Below the pieces are notes generated by a model. It was not told the DNA's origin. It did no database searches and was given only the letters and a program-made list of their open reading frames with translations. DNA of 64,000 bases from Deinococcus ruber. Lineage in GTDB: Bacteria; Deinococcota; Deinococci; Deinococcales; Deinococcaceae. Both the position numbers and the translations under genes were made by a program. The stretch lies in contig NZ_BMQL01000010.1 of NCBI RefSeq assembly GCF_014648095.1, positions 62,001 to 126,000 on the forward strand, in the 5' to 3' direction. Positions 53,566 through 62,328 of the stretch are shown one piece after another; the stretch's first letter is position 1, and every line of letters starts with the position of its first letter.

Positions 53566-54773
53566 GCGCCCGCCTGCCGCAGACCCGTCTGAGCGCTCGC
53601 CTGCACCTCAAGGGGAAAGCTGGCCCGCAGGCAGGTTCCGCTGCGGCGACTGACCTGCACGTCGCCGCCCGTTGCCCGTACCCGTTCACGCATGCTGGTC
53701 AGGCCGGTGCCCTCGACGTGCGGACTGTCTGATTTAGAGCTGCCGTCGTCGCGCACTTCCAGCACGAACGCCTGTCCCTCTCGCAGCACCCGCACGGCGG
53801 CGTTCCGGGCGTGGGCGTGCCGCACGATGTTGGTCACGGCTTCTCGCAGCACCATTTCCATCGCGTATTCCACCGCCGCCGGAAGATTCAGGCCGCCGCT
53901 GTTCAGCTCGGGCGCGTCGAGTTCCAGGCGCACGCCCGCCGCATCCAGCGCCACCTTGCTGCGGGCCAGCTCGGCACTCAGGCCGCTGCCCCGGTAGCCG
54001 CGCACCGCACTCCGCACTTCGCCCAGCGCTTCCCGCGAGATGCGCTCGACATCGGCGATTTCAGCGATGGCCCGCGCCGGGTCGCGTTCGGCCAGCTTGC
54101 GGGCCAGTTCGCTCTTCAGCACGATCACGCTCAGGGTGTGGCCCAGCAGGTCGTGCAGATCGCGGGCGATGCGTTCGCGCTCGGCGTCGGCGGCCAGCTT
54201 CTCTTTCTCGGCCTGAACGCGGGCCAGCCGGATGCTGGAGATGGTCTGCCTATACGCGGCGTGGTTGCCCCATAGCGCCACCAGCGTCAGCACCAGAATC
54301 TGCACCAGATCGACCACTCCCAGGTGCCCCAGGCCGGGGCGCAGGGTGCCCAGAGTGCCTATCCAACCGGGGGTCAGCAGCGCGGCCACGATGATCGCCA
54401 TGCCCCACACACCTACCCGCAGACTCGCCTGATAGCCGATCAAGGCTCCGGCATACACCAGAAAAGTGGCGCTGTCGTAGCCGACCACCAGCAGCCCCAG
54501 CGTGTACATCAGCACGCAGGCCGCGAAGCCCAGCACGATCAGCGCCTGATGCCGCTTCCAGATGCGCCGGGTATAGATGGTGATCCACACGCCCGTGAAG
54601 GCCAGCAGCGCCATGAATGCCAGCGCCGTCAGCCAGGGAGAATGCGGCGCACTCAGATACGCGCGGATGGGGAAGAACAGGTAGCCCAGCCACACCAGCG
54701 GAAAAATGCGCCACATGCGGCGGCGGGCCGGTGCATCGTCGGGGGGCGGTGTGCGGTCTTCAGGGCGTGTCAC
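53562..54773 (-). CDS. Membrane sensor histidine kinase (DesK-like)
   Basis: HisKA_3-type kinase. The N-terminal half has about five to six membrane segments (~25-165); the H-box is RERIARDLHDLLGHTLSVIV with the phosphorylated His near 202, and the ATPase core has EMVLREAVTNIVRHAHA and EVRDDGS...GTGLTSMRERV. The frame opens at TTG 54782, but GTG 54773 has GAGG at better spacing, so I use it (403 aa). Multi-helix sensors of this kind in DesK and LiaS-like systems report membrane state or antibiotic stress. Confidence 0.92.
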   Translation of the reverse strand: MTRPEDRTPPPDDAPARRRMWRIFPLVWLGYLFFPIRAYLSAPHSPWLTALAFMALLAFTGVWITIYTRRIWKRHQALIVLGFAACVLMYTLGLLVVGYDSATFLVYAGALIGYQASLRVGVWGMAIIVAALLTPGWIGTLGTLRPGLGHLGVVDLVQILVLTLVALWGNHAAYRQTISSIRLARVQAEKEKLAADAERERIARDLHDLLGHTLSVIVLKSELARKLAERDPARAIAEIADVERISREALGEVRSAVRGYRGSGLSAELARSKVALDAAGVRLELDAPELNSGGLNLPAAVEYAMEMVLREAVTNIVRHAHARNAAVRVLREGQAFVLEVRDDGSSKSDSPHVEGTGLTSMRERVRATGGDVQVSRRSGTCLRASFPLEVQASAQTGLRQAGA

Positions 54774-54870
54774 GTCGGGCAACCTCGGGGAATGAGTCGG
54801 AAGGTCTCAAGAACAGCATAGAGCGGGGAGAACGGCAGATGGCCCGCTCGCCCCGCTGGACTGGAGACCT

Positions 54871-55671
54871 TCAGCCCCCGCGCCGCGCTTCGTCCCGGCG
54901 GTAGGCCCACAGGCTCAGGCCCAGGAACAGCAGCGCGTAACCACCCAGCACCGCCCAGTGCGTCAGCTGGTTCGACGGGTCTTTTGCGCCCAGCGCCGTC
55001 CAGCCGAGCTGCCCGTAGTGGTAGGCAGGCAGGTACGGCGCGATACTCTGGATGAACTTCGGAGCCACATCCAGCGGATAGAAGATGCCCGACGCGAACA
55101 TCAGCGGAATATTGATCAGGTTGGCGGTCGGGGCGGCTCCGCTCGGCCCCAATGCCAGCCCCAGCGTCAGGCCCAGCAGCGCAAACGGCACCATGCCGAC
55201 CAGCAGGCGCAGCAGCACCACGCCCAGCATGCTCGCCGGAAGGCTGACCCCGCCAGAGATACGGGCGAACACCAGCAGCACCAGCACGCTCAGCAGGCCC
55301 ATCAGCATGGCGGCCAGCACCTTCGACGCCAGATACGCGCCGGGCGTGACGGGCGTGATGCGGAGTTGACGCATCCAGCCGCTCGCCCGCTCGGTGGCGA
55401 TATTCACCCCGAAGGCGAACAGTGCGGTACTGACCAGCGAGTACGCCGCATACGACACGACCATATACTGCCCGGCCTGCACGCCGCCCAGATGCCCGTC
55501 CAGATTGGGCAGCGCGAACAGCGCGAAGAACATGACAGGCAGCAGCAGGCTCGGCATCACGAAGGCGCGGTTGCGAACGAGTTTCAGCAGTTCGGTGCGG
55601 AACAGGGCCGCAAATGCGCGGAAAGGCGGAACCGGGGCGGCAGCGGCAGGCGTGCGGGCAGCGGTGGTCAT
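54871..55671 (-). CDS. ABC-2 type transporter permease
   Basis: 266 aa with six hydrophobic segments, the ABC2_membrane layout: FRTELLKLVRNRAFVMPSLL at the N-terminus, then VVSYAAYSLVSTALFAFGV, PLMFASGIFYPLDVAPKFIQ (the family's conserved FxPxxxxP-like motif) and a final helix. Its start overlaps the ATPase stop by four bases. With the ATPase it forms an exporter for lipid, peptide or drug substrates, 98 bases upstream of the histidine kinase gene. Confidence 0.93.
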   Translation of the reverse strand: MTTAARTPAAAAPVPPFRAFAALFRTELLKLVRNRAFVMPSLLLPVMFFALFALPNLDGHLGGVQAGQYMVVSYAAYSLVSTALFAFGVNIATERASGWMRQLRITPVTPGAYLASKVLAAMLMGLLSVLVLLVFARISGGVSLPASMLGVVLLRLLVGMVPFALLGLTLGLALGPSGAAPTANLINIPLMFASGIFYPLDVAPKFIQSIAPYLPAYHYGQLGWTALGAKDPSNQLTHWAVLGGYALLFLGLSLWAYRRDEARRGG

Positions 55672-56630
55672 GCGGTCATCTCCTGGTGGGTGTGAGAGGA
55701 GGAGGCGGTCAGGTTCAGGAACGCCTCTTCCAGTGTGGCGCGGCTGACCTCCAGTTCGTGAATGTGGGTGCTCTGCGCGAACAGGGCGGCCAGCAGCGCT
55801 TCCGGCTCGCGTGAACGCAGCGTGGCGCGGCCTGCATCGTCGACGGCTGCCTGCTGCACGTGGGGCAGGCTCTGTAACTCGGCCAGCACCAGATCGCTGA
55901 CAAAGCGGATCGTCGCGCCCTGCACGCCCGCCTTGATCTGCTGCGGCGTGCCGTCGGCCACGATGCGGCCAGCGCTCAGCAGCACGATGCGGGCGGCGCT
56001 GCGTTCGGCTTCCTCCAGATAGTGCGTGGTCAGCACGATGGTCTTGCCCTGCCGCTGCATCTGGCCCACGCCCTCCCAGAAGATCTGGCGGCTCTGCACG
56101 TCCATCGCCACCGTCGGCTCGTCCAGAAACAGCAGCGCCGGATCACCGATGATGCTCAGCCCGAAGCCCAGCCGCCGTGCCTGCCCGCCCGACAGGGTCC
56201 CGGCCCGCTGCCGAGACTGCGCCTTCAGGTCGCACAGGTCCAGCACGTCCGGCACGGCCAGCGGCGCGGGATACAGCGCGGCGTACAGGGTCAGCAGCTC
56301 GCGCACAGTCAGCGTGGTGGGCAGCGACAGATCCTGCGGCATGGCTCCCAGATGTGTCCGGGTGCGCGGGTCGCGGGGATCGCCGCCCATCACGCTCACA
56401 CGGCCCTGGGTGGGTGCCTCCAGCCCCAGCATCAGGTTGATGAGCGTCGATTTCCCGGCACCGTTGGGACCGAGCAGCGCGGTCAGCTCGCCGCGCTTCA
56501 GCTCCAGCCCGACGCCGTTCAGCGCCTGCACACTGCCGTACCGCTTGTACGCGTCTTCAACAATCACGGCGGGAAGGCCGCTGCTGTTCGCTGCCACTGG
56601 CACTGAACTGGAAAGGGGAGAGGTCTGCAT
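55668..56630 (-). CDS. ABC transporter ATP-binding protein (drug/lipid exporter type)
   Basis: 320 aa. After a ~20-residue leader: Walker A GPNGAGKSTLINLM (~54-67), MPQDLSLP (Q-loop), LSGGQARRLGFGLSI (signature), LLFLDEPTVAMD (Walker B) and TTHYLEEAE (H-loop). The C-terminal ~90 residues (DLVLAELQSLPHVQQAAVDD) are the accessory domain of CcmA/YhaQ-type exporters. First gene of the minus-strand operon ATPase-permease-(kinase-regulator). The ATG has a leaderless -10 box, and a palindromic site lies ~60 bases upstream. Confidence 0.94.
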   Translation of the reverse strand: MQTSPLSSSVPVAANSSGLPAVIVEDAYKRYGSVQALNGVGLELKRGELTALLGPNGAGKSTLINLMLGLEAPTQGRVSVMGGDPRDPRTRTHLGAMPQDLSLPTTLTVRELLTLYAALYPAPLAVPDVLDLCDLKAQSRQRAGTLSGGQARRLGFGLSIIGDPALLFLDEPTVAMDVQSRQIFWEGVGQMQRQGKTIVLTTHYLEEAERSAARIVLLSAGRIVADGTPQQIKAGVQGATIRFVSDLVLAELQSLPHVQQAAVDDAGRATLRSREPEALLAALFAQSTHIHELEVSRATLEEAFLNLTASSSHTHQEMTA

Positions 56631-56636
56631 ACCGTC

Positions 56637-56642
56637 ATGCTA
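56637..56642 (-). promoter_or_regulatory. Leaderless -10 box of the ABC/two-component operon
   Basis: TAGCAT on the minus strand, six bases before ATG 56630. No good -35 is visible, which fits activator-dependent transcription. Confidence 0.62.
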
Positions 56643-56688
56643 GGCCGGTGCAGTCTGTGTCCCCAGTGGCGGGCGTCAGGTGACACAG

Positions 56689-56702
56689 ATGACAATCGTC
56701 AT
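56689..56702. promoter_or_regulatory. Palindromic operator candidate
   Basis: ATGAC-AATC-GTCAT, a perfect 5+5 inverted repeat centred about 65 bases upstream of the ABC ATPase start, with a further TGACA just before it (56681-56685). Likely site for the NarL-type regulator of the same operon. Confidence 0.5.
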
Positions 56703-56769
56703 GTTCTACCGCGCTAATTAGATAAAGGCGCGGCAACCACCGAGAGCGGAGGCGTACCGGTAAATGCTC

Positions 56770-56775
56770 TAAACT
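56770..56775 (+). promoter_or_regulatory. Leaderless -10 box
   Basis: TAAACT, six bases before ATG 56782. Confidence 0.65.
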
Positions 56776-56781
56776 GCTGTC

Positions 56782-57474
56782 ATGCCGGAACCCGTGCCTG
56801 GCTCCAACGTGGGAGCCTCATCCTCATCCATCCTGACCGAGTTCACGCTCTCTCCGGCGACAGTGGAACACCTGAAAGATACGCTGCGTGCCTCACTGGT
56901 CGGCTGGGCTGCCGTGCGGGTGCAGGACGAACGTGCCCTGGTGCTGCCTGCCCCCGACCTGGACCGGCTGTATGCCGGGCTGGAAAGCCTGCTGGGGGCG
57001 GCCTGGTCGCTGCGCTACGCCGTCGATCAGGTCAGCCCGGCGGTGGTGCGGGCGACGCTGCGGCTGGGCGGAGCAGGTGGCCCGGAACGCGAGGGGCTGG
57101 GCCAGGGGCATACGCTGCAAGATGCCCGGCTGCTGGCTCTGGCCGATGTGTGCCGCGCCTACGGAGCCGCGCCCGATCAGGAAGGCCAGTGGGTCGAGTA
57201 CGATCCGGACGAAGGCCCCAATACGGCGGAACTGGAACCGCAGCAGCCGCCGAGTGTGCAGGGCGCGGCGTCGGGGCGTCCGCTGCCGGAACTTGTGCGC
57301 GATCCGCAGCTGGAGCGTGCCAGAAAGCACATCGACGATCTGCTGGAAGGTCTGAAGGGCGGTGGGCTGGGCAAGCAGGCGGCGCAGGTGCTGGCGCGGC
57401 GCGGCTATGGCAACACCGTCGAGGAGAGCCGTGAAGTGTACAAGGAACTCAAGGCTCTTCAGGCGCGGGGCTAG
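56782..57474 (+). CDS. Hypothetical protein, possible Rad52/DdrA-like fold
   Basis: 230 aa, no signal or membrane segment. The first half (GWAAVRVQDERALVLPAPDL, LESLLGAAWSLRYAVDQVSP, VVRATLRLGG, then EGLGQGHTLQDARLLALADV and CRAYG) has the order seen in Rad52/DdrA strand-annealing proteins: a W-containing strand, a V-x-A-x-L strand and a glycine loop before the helix ALxDVCRAYG. This is pattern resemblance only. The C-terminus (~178-230, RARKHIDDLLEGLKGGGLGKQ) looks like a small helical domain. Leaderless -10 box six bases upstream. If confirmed it would be a DNA-repair protein. Confidence 0.6.
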   Translation: MPEPVPGSNVGASSSSILTEFTLSPATVEHLKDTLRASLVGWAAVRVQDERALVLPAPDLDRLYAGLESLLGAAWSLRYAVDQVSPAVVRATLRLGGAGGPEREGLGQGHTLQDARLLALADVCRAYGAAPDQEGQWVEYDPDEGPNTAELEPQQPPSVQGAASGRPLPELVRDPQLERARKHIDDLLEGLKGGGLGKQAAQVLARRGYGNTVEESREVYKELKALQARG

Positions 57475-57506
57475 CGGCCCAATGGACCGGGGCAGGGTGG
57501 GGCGCT

Positions 57507-58271
57507 GTGCGCTGTAAATTCATTGCTATCGGCGACGTTCACGCCGATTTCGAGCGGCTGTGGGAAGCGCTGCGGGCCGCGAGCTGCATCGACGCCGCCG
57601 GAATGCCCACGATGCCGGTTCTGAGCGGGCTGTATCAGGTGGTCTTGATCGGTGATCTGGTGCATCCCAAGACCGAAGCCGAATACGCCCGCCTGATCGG
57701 CAGCGACGCCTTCGATTCCTCCGACCCCGAGCAGCTGTTTCTGGCGGCCCGCGAGCAGGTCAAGCGGCTGGAGCGGCTGTACGCGTATCAGCGGGCGGCT
57801 CCCCGTTCGGTCCATATCATTCTGGGCAATCACGATGACGCCGTGCTGCACACCGATTATCTGCTGGGCACGGTGGGCGGTCTGAGCCACATCGAATTCG
57901 ACGCCTCGCGCGGCGGAGTGATGCTGCCCGAGCATCTACGGGCATGGTTCCAGAGCTCTCTGCGCGAACTGCGGGTCGGTGGGCTGCACTTCGCACACGT
58001 AGGGCCGCTGCCAGCCATGACCAGTTACGACGACTTGTTCTATGCCGATCATGTTCACAAGCGCTGGTGGCAGGACACGCCCGAATACGTGCAGATGGCG
58101 GGCATCGAATTCGGGGTTTACGGCCATACCCAGATGAAAGACGGCATCATGATCAACCGCACCAACGGCTTTGCCATGATCGACGCGCTGCATACCCGCG
58201 AGTATCTGGAAGTGTTGGTCGATACAGGCAGCGTGGAAGAACCGCTCAGCGTTCGGCCCGTTCCGTTCTGA
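57507..58271 (+). CDS. Calcineurin-like metallophosphoesterase
   Basis: 254 aa, start GTG 57507. All metal-binding motifs are present in order: IGDVHADFERL (~8-18), LIGDLVHP (~47-54), ILGNHDDAVL (~104-113), HFAHVGP (~163-169) and YGHTQMKDG (~207-215). This resembles the PP2A/Ap4A hydrolase branch (PrpE/ApaH-like), so a dinucleotide or phosphoprotein substrate is possible. 32 bases after the preceding gene, probably cotranscribed. Confidence 0.92.
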   Translation: MRCKFIAIGDVHADFERLWEALRAASCIDAAGMPTMPVLSGLYQVVLIGDLVHPKTEAEYARLIGSDAFDSSDPEQLFLAAREQVKRLERLYAYQRAAPRSVHIILGNHDDAVLHTDYLLGTVGGLSHIEFDASRGGVMLPEHLRAWFQSSLRELRVGGLHFAHVGPLPAMTSYDDLFYADHVHKRWWQDTPEYVQMAGIEFGVYGHTQMKDGIMINRTNGFAMIDALHTREYLEVLVDTGSVEEPLSVRPVPF

Positions 58272-58376
58272 GGATTCTGAAACGTTGCCGTCTGCAATGG
58301 CCTTCCTGCGGCTGACGGGAGCAGTGGTTCGGCCGTCACGAACAAATCTGCTCGCACGGACGAGACCGTGCCCATG

Positions 58377-58405
58377 TTGACAAGCTCGGAAGCGACGGCT
58401 ATCCT
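58377..58405 (+). promoter_or_regulatory. Promoter of the tRNA-Asp-Phe-Thr operon
   Basis: Consensus TTGACA (58377-58382), 17-base spacer, TATCCT (58400-58405), 36 bases before tRNA-Asp. Confidence 0.85.
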
Positions 58406-58441
58406 TAGACCCGCTGTGAAAGCGGCGAAAGCACAAACTGG

Positions 58442-58517
58442 GGTTCGGTAGTGTAGCGGTTAGCATATCTGCCTGTCACGCAGAAGGTCGCGGGTTCAAA
58501 TCCCGTCCGAACCGCCA
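58442..58517 (+). tRNA. tRNA-Asp (GTC)
   Basis: Conventional order. Acceptor GGTTCGG / CCGAACC, anticodon stem TCTGC/GCAGA with loop CTGTCAC (anticodon GTC), T-arm GCGGG-TTCAAAT-CCCGT, G73 and encoded CCA. First of three tRNAs. Confidence 0.97.
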
Positions 58518-58541
58518 AACTTCTCTCGCGGGGGAAGGTCC

Positions 58542-58617
<76 letters not shown>

Positions 58618-58651
58618 CAAGATGTCAGAAGTTGTTTCAGGTCTTCGGGCC

Positions 58652-58726
<75 letters not shown>

Positions 58727-58735
58727 ACAAGAAAG

Positions 58736-58757
58736 CCCGCCTCGTGCGGGTTTTTTT
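58736..58757 (+). terminator. Terminator of the tRNA operon
   Basis: CCCGC-CTCGT-GCGGG followed by seven T. Confidence 0.93.
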
Positions 58758-58830
58758 CGTTTCCGATTCGGCTGTTTTGCCGGGCGCAGCCCACGTTTTA
58801 AGAGACTGCGCCAGCACATCCACGCAGGTA

Positions 58831-59181
58831 TCAGCCGCCGGTCTGCGTGCCGTCGTCGTCGATATGAATCAGGCCTTCGACGCGCTCGGCCAGTTCTGAC
58901 CTGCCCAGGCTCCGCAGCGCCCGCGCCGTTCGCACGGTGCCTGCTGCGTCGATGATCCCCGCGTTCCAGCCCGCGATCAGCATGGCGCAGCCCTGAAGCG
59001 CGTCCTGAAGTTGCTCCTTGTGGAACATCGCCGCCAGTGCGCCGCTCTGGGGTGGGCGACTCGCCTGCACATCCTGCTGCACGCTTAAGATCACCTGCAT
59101 AAATATCTGATCGTACTTCTGGCGGTCGGCGGGTGAAATGCTCTTGTTGGCCGTTCTGCTGGGGTCGGTCGGCTGAGACAT
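58831..59181 (-). CDS. Hypothetical protein
   Basis: 116-residue hydrophilic, mostly helical protein: SPADRQKYDQIFMQVILSVQ, KEQLQDALQGCAMLIAGWNA, TVRTARALRSLGRSELAERV. One Cys, no signal or membrane segment. I do not recognise a family. The ATG at 59181 is supported by a -10 box six bases upstream, so it is a real leaderless gene, divergent from the ATP-grasp operon. Confidence 0.72.
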   Translation of the reverse strand: MSQPTDPSRTANKSISPADRQKYDQIFMQVILSVQQDVQASRPPQSGALAAMFHKEQLQDALQGCAMLIAGWNAGIIDAAGTVRTARALRSLGRSELAERVEGLIHIDDDGTQTGG

Positions 59182-59187
59182 GTCGCC

Positions 59188-59193
59188 AGTCTA
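59188..59193 (-). promoter_or_regulatory. Leaderless -10 box
   Basis: TAGACT on the minus strand, six bases before ATG 59181. Confidence 0.62.
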
Positions 59194-59348
59194 GACCACG
59201 ACCAATCCGGGTCGCCCCGGTCTAGGGCGGTAGGGCAGAAAGCGGGTGGGCCGCCTCTAAAAGGGCACACTTTTTCGCATTTTCAAGTATCTTGATGCAA
59301 CTCCTGAGATCGGAGACCTATCAACATCAACGCGAGGAAGGGGTGCCG

Positions 59349-61169
59349 ATGCTGAAATACATGCCAGGAAATGCTTTCTTTGACGAGATGTATACCCAGG
59401 ACGGTGAAAGCCGCCCGCACTACCGGGGCGTTCAGGCGTATCTGGACCGACTGGGAGCGCCGGAAGTGCAGCGGCGACACGCGCTGCTCGATCTGGCGTT
59501 CAGAAATCAGGGCATCACCTTCACGGTTTACGGCGACGCTTCGGGCACCGAGCGCACCTTTCCCTTCGATCCGGTGCCGCGCATCATTCCGGCGAGCGAG
59601 TGGAAAGGCGTCGAGCGTGGACTGACTCAGCGGGTGCTGGCGCTCAACGCCTTTTTGCGCGACATCTATGGTCCCGGCGAGATTCTCAAGGACGGCGTGG
59701 TGCCGCGTGAACTGGTGTATACCTCCAGTCACTTCCGGCGCGAGGTTCACGGCATTCAGGTGCCGCTCGGTCTGTATACCCATATCGTCGGCACCGATCT
59801 GATCCGTGACGACAAGGGCGAATATCTGGTGCTGGAGGACAATCTGCGTTCGCCCAGCGGCGTCAGTTATCTGCTCGCCAACCGTCAGGCCATGACGCGT
59901 ATCTACCCCGGCATGTTCGAGGCGCAGGGTGTGCGTCCGGTGCAGCATTACACCAGCGCCCTGCTGGAGCTGCTGCGCTCGCTCAGCCCGCGTGACCGCG
60001 ACCCCACCGTGGTGCTGCTGACCCCTGGCATGTACAACTCGGCGTACTTCGAGCATGCATATCTGGCACAGCAGATGGGCATCGAGCTTGTCGAGGGCCG
60101 TGACCTGTTCGTGGCCGACGGACATGTATGGATGCGGACCACTGCCGGGCGACAGCAGGTCGACGTGATCTACCGCCGCATCGACGACGACTTCCTCGAT
60201 CCGCTCACTTTCCGCCCCGACAGCGCTCTGGGCGTTCCCGGTCTGATCGAGGTTTACCGTCAGGGCCGGGTGGCCCTTGCCAATGCGGTGGGTGCGGGCG
60301 TGGCCGACGACAAGGCGGTGTATGCCTATGTGCCCGCCATGATCGAGTATTACCTGAACGAGAAGCCCATCCTGAACAACGTCCCGACCTTTCTGGGGTC
60401 GAATCCCGAGCACCTCGATCACATGCTCAGAAATGCCGAGAGCATGGCGATCAAGGCTGTGGGCGAGGCGGGCGGCTACGGCATGCTGATCGGCTCGGCC
60501 TCGACCCGAGAGCAGCGCGATGAGTTCCTGGAGAAGGTCAAGGCCAATCCGCGCAACTACATCGGTCAGCCGCTGGTGGCCCTTTCGCGGCACGGCACCT
60601 TCTATCCGGACAGCGGCAAACTCGAACCGGCCCACGTCGATCTGCGGCCTTACATCCTGGTCGGCAAGGAAGTGACCATCATTCCGGGTGGCCTGACACG
60701 GGTTGCCCTGACACGCGGGTCGCTGGTGGTCAACAGTTCGCAGGGCGGCGGGTCGAAAGATACCTGGGTACTGGAAAGCGACGCGCCGCCGGTGGCTCCG
60801 GTCAACCAGCCGGGTGCGAGCAAGGCCGACAAAGCCGCCTCGGAAGCCATCGCCAGCGTCACGGCGGGTCTGGTTCCCGAGGGCGGGGCACGCAAGACAG
60901 GCAAATCGGGCCGCGCTGGTAAAGCGGCTGGCCGCAAAATCAGTGACCGGGCCGAGCGTTCGGGCGTCACGGTGTCGGGGGCCAGAGGGACAGCATCCAG
61001 CAAGAAGGCAACGCCCGCCAGACGTTCGGCGGGGCCTGCGGGCAAAGTTGCCAGCGCCACCAAAGCGCCGCCTGCCAAATCTGTGGCTGCACCCCCAAAA
61101 GCGGCGACCAAGCCGGACGCGGTGAAAAAGGTGACGGGCAAATCTGCTGCAAAGGGTGGTGACAAGTAA
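59349..61169 (+). CDS. Circularly permuted ATP-grasp protein with histone-H1-like tail
   Basis: CP_ATPgrasp (formerly DUF404/DUF407), predicted ATP-dependent amide/peptide ligase. ATG 59349 has GGAAGGGG upstream; the open frame starts 19 codons earlier without such a site. Typical sequence: [89 protein letters not shown] and [16 protein letters not shown] [17 protein letters not shown] near the core end (~445-470). After ~488 comes an unusual 118-residue tail of Ala, Lys, Pro, Gly and Ser ([18 protein letters not shown]) like histone H1. The stop overlaps the alpha-E gene by one base (TAATG). Confidence 0.92.
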   Translation: MLKYMPGNAFFDEMYTQDGESRPHYRGVQAYLDRLGAPEVQRRHALLDLAFRNQGITFTVYGDASGTERTFPFDPVPRIIPASEWKGVERGLTQRVLALNAFLRDIYGPGEILKDGVVPRELVYTSSHFRREVHGIQVPLGLYTHIVGTDLIRDDKGEYLVLEDNLRSPSGVSYLLANRQAMTRIYPGMFEAQGVRPVQHYTSALLELLRSLSPRDRDPTVVLLTPGMYNSAYFEHAYLAQQMGIELVEGRDLFVADGHVWMRTTAGRQQVDVIYRRIDDDFLDPLTFRPDSALGVPGLIEVYRQGRVALANAVGAGVADDKAVYAYVPAMIEYYLNEKPILNNVPTFLGSNPEHLDHMLRNAESMAIKAVGEAGGYGMLIGSASTREQRDEFLEKVKANPRNYIGQPLVALSRHGTFYPDSGKLEPAHVDLRPYILVGKEVTIIPGGLTRVALTRGSLVVNSSQGGGSKDTWVLESDAPPVAPVNQPGASKADKAASEAIASVTAGLVPEGGARKTGKSGRAGKAAGRKISDRAERSGVTVSGARGTASSKKATPARRSAGPAGKVASATKAPPAKSVAAPPKAATKPDAVKKVTGKSAAKGGDK

Positions 61170-62101
61170 TGCTGTCACGGGTTGCCGAATCACTGTTCTG
61201 GATCGGGCGCTATGTCGAGCGTGCCGAGAACACCGCCCGCATGCTGGATGTCAATTATTACGCCACGCTGGAAGCTGCCGGACTGGTCAGCGAGCAGTGG
61301 GGGCCGCTGCTGTCGATTACGGGCAGCGAGCACAGTTTCCGAGAGGCGCGGGGCCGGGCCGATGCCCGCAACGTGCCGACATGGCTGGCCTTCGACCGGG
61401 GAAATCCCGGCAGCATCACGGCGAGCATCGCGCATGCCCGCGAGAACGCCCGTGGCCTGAGAGACCGTATTCCCAGCGAGATGTGGGAAGCGCTCAACCG
61501 CGCGTATCTCAATCTGTGCTCCAAAGACGAAGGCGTTCTTGACCGAGATGAGCTGCACGAGTACTGCGTGGCCGCCCGCGAGGCCAGCCATCTCTTTTTC
61601 GGCATCGCCTTTGCCACCCTGCCGCGTGACGAGGGCTGGCAGTTTCTGCGGGCCGGGCAGATTCTGGAGCGCGGCGATAACACGCTGCGGCTGCTTCAGG
61701 TGCGCTATCGCCAGAAGGCCGGAGACCTGCCGCAGGTCGCCGTTCACAATCACCGCTGGGTGGCGGTGCTCAAGAGTGCCAGTGCCTACGAGGCGTACCA
61801 GAAGCGCCGTCACGCGGGCCTCGATCCTCGGGCCATCGCCGAATTTCTGCTGCTCGACGCCGACTTTCCCCGCAGCGTTCGGCACGCCGCCAAGAACCTG
61901 CACGAGACGCTGGAACAGATCGAGCGCACCCGCCCAGAAGCGCACGCCCTGCTGATGCGCGAGGCGGCGTGGCTGTATGCCCGGCTTCAGCATGCCAGTG
62001 TGGATGACATCCTGGCCGACGAAGATCCGGGACTGGACGATCTGCTCAGCGATTTCAACGATCTTGGCCGCCAGATTCATCAGGCCTATTTCGTGGTGTA
62101 A
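61169..62101 (+). CDS. Alpha-E domain protein (DUF403)
   Basis: 310-residue all-helical protein found next to CP_ATPgrasp genes. The N-terminus LSRVAESLFWIGRYVERAEN is the family hallmark; later GDNTLRLLQVRYRQKAGDLP, DADFPRSVRHAAKNLHETLE and LNDLGRQIHQAYF-like FNDLGRQIHQAYF at the end. No catalytic motif is known; it is thought to work as a partner of the ATP-grasp enzyme. Translationally coupled to it. Confidence 0.93.
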   Translation: MLSRVAESLFWIGRYVERAENTARMLDVNYYATLEAAGLVSEQWGPLLSITGSEHSFREARGRADARNVPTWLAFDRGNPGSITASIAHARENARGLRDRIPSEMWEALNRAYLNLCSKDEGVLDRDELHEYCVAAREASHLFFGIAFATLPRDEGWQFLRAGQILERGDNTLRLLQVRYRQKAGDLPQVAVHNHRWVAVLKSASAYEAYQKRRHAGLDPRAIAEFLLLDADFPRSVRHAAKNLHETLEQIERTRPEAHALLMREAAWLYARLQHASVDDILADEDPGLDDLLSDFNDLGRQIHQAYFVV

Positions 62102-62328
62102 GTCTGTGCAGCGCGGCTCAGCGTGTGTAGGGTGTGTCTGAAGACCTGGCTCACTCCTCTCAGAGCGATACCCCCTTTGTGTGCTTCATGCAGATCGAAG
62201 GGCTTCCTGTTGTAAGGCCAAATGGAGAGCCGACGAAGTACGGTGTAAGGTAGAGCGTTTGGAGTGGCTCTTTCCGCAGAGCTTGCGGCAACGATCACTC
62301 TTCAGGCTTCCAGCACCGCCCCCCACTT

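Noticed and set aside
59283..61193. 636-residue ORF opposite the ATP-grasp gene
   Set aside because: Shadow frame; the plus strand encodes a clear family.
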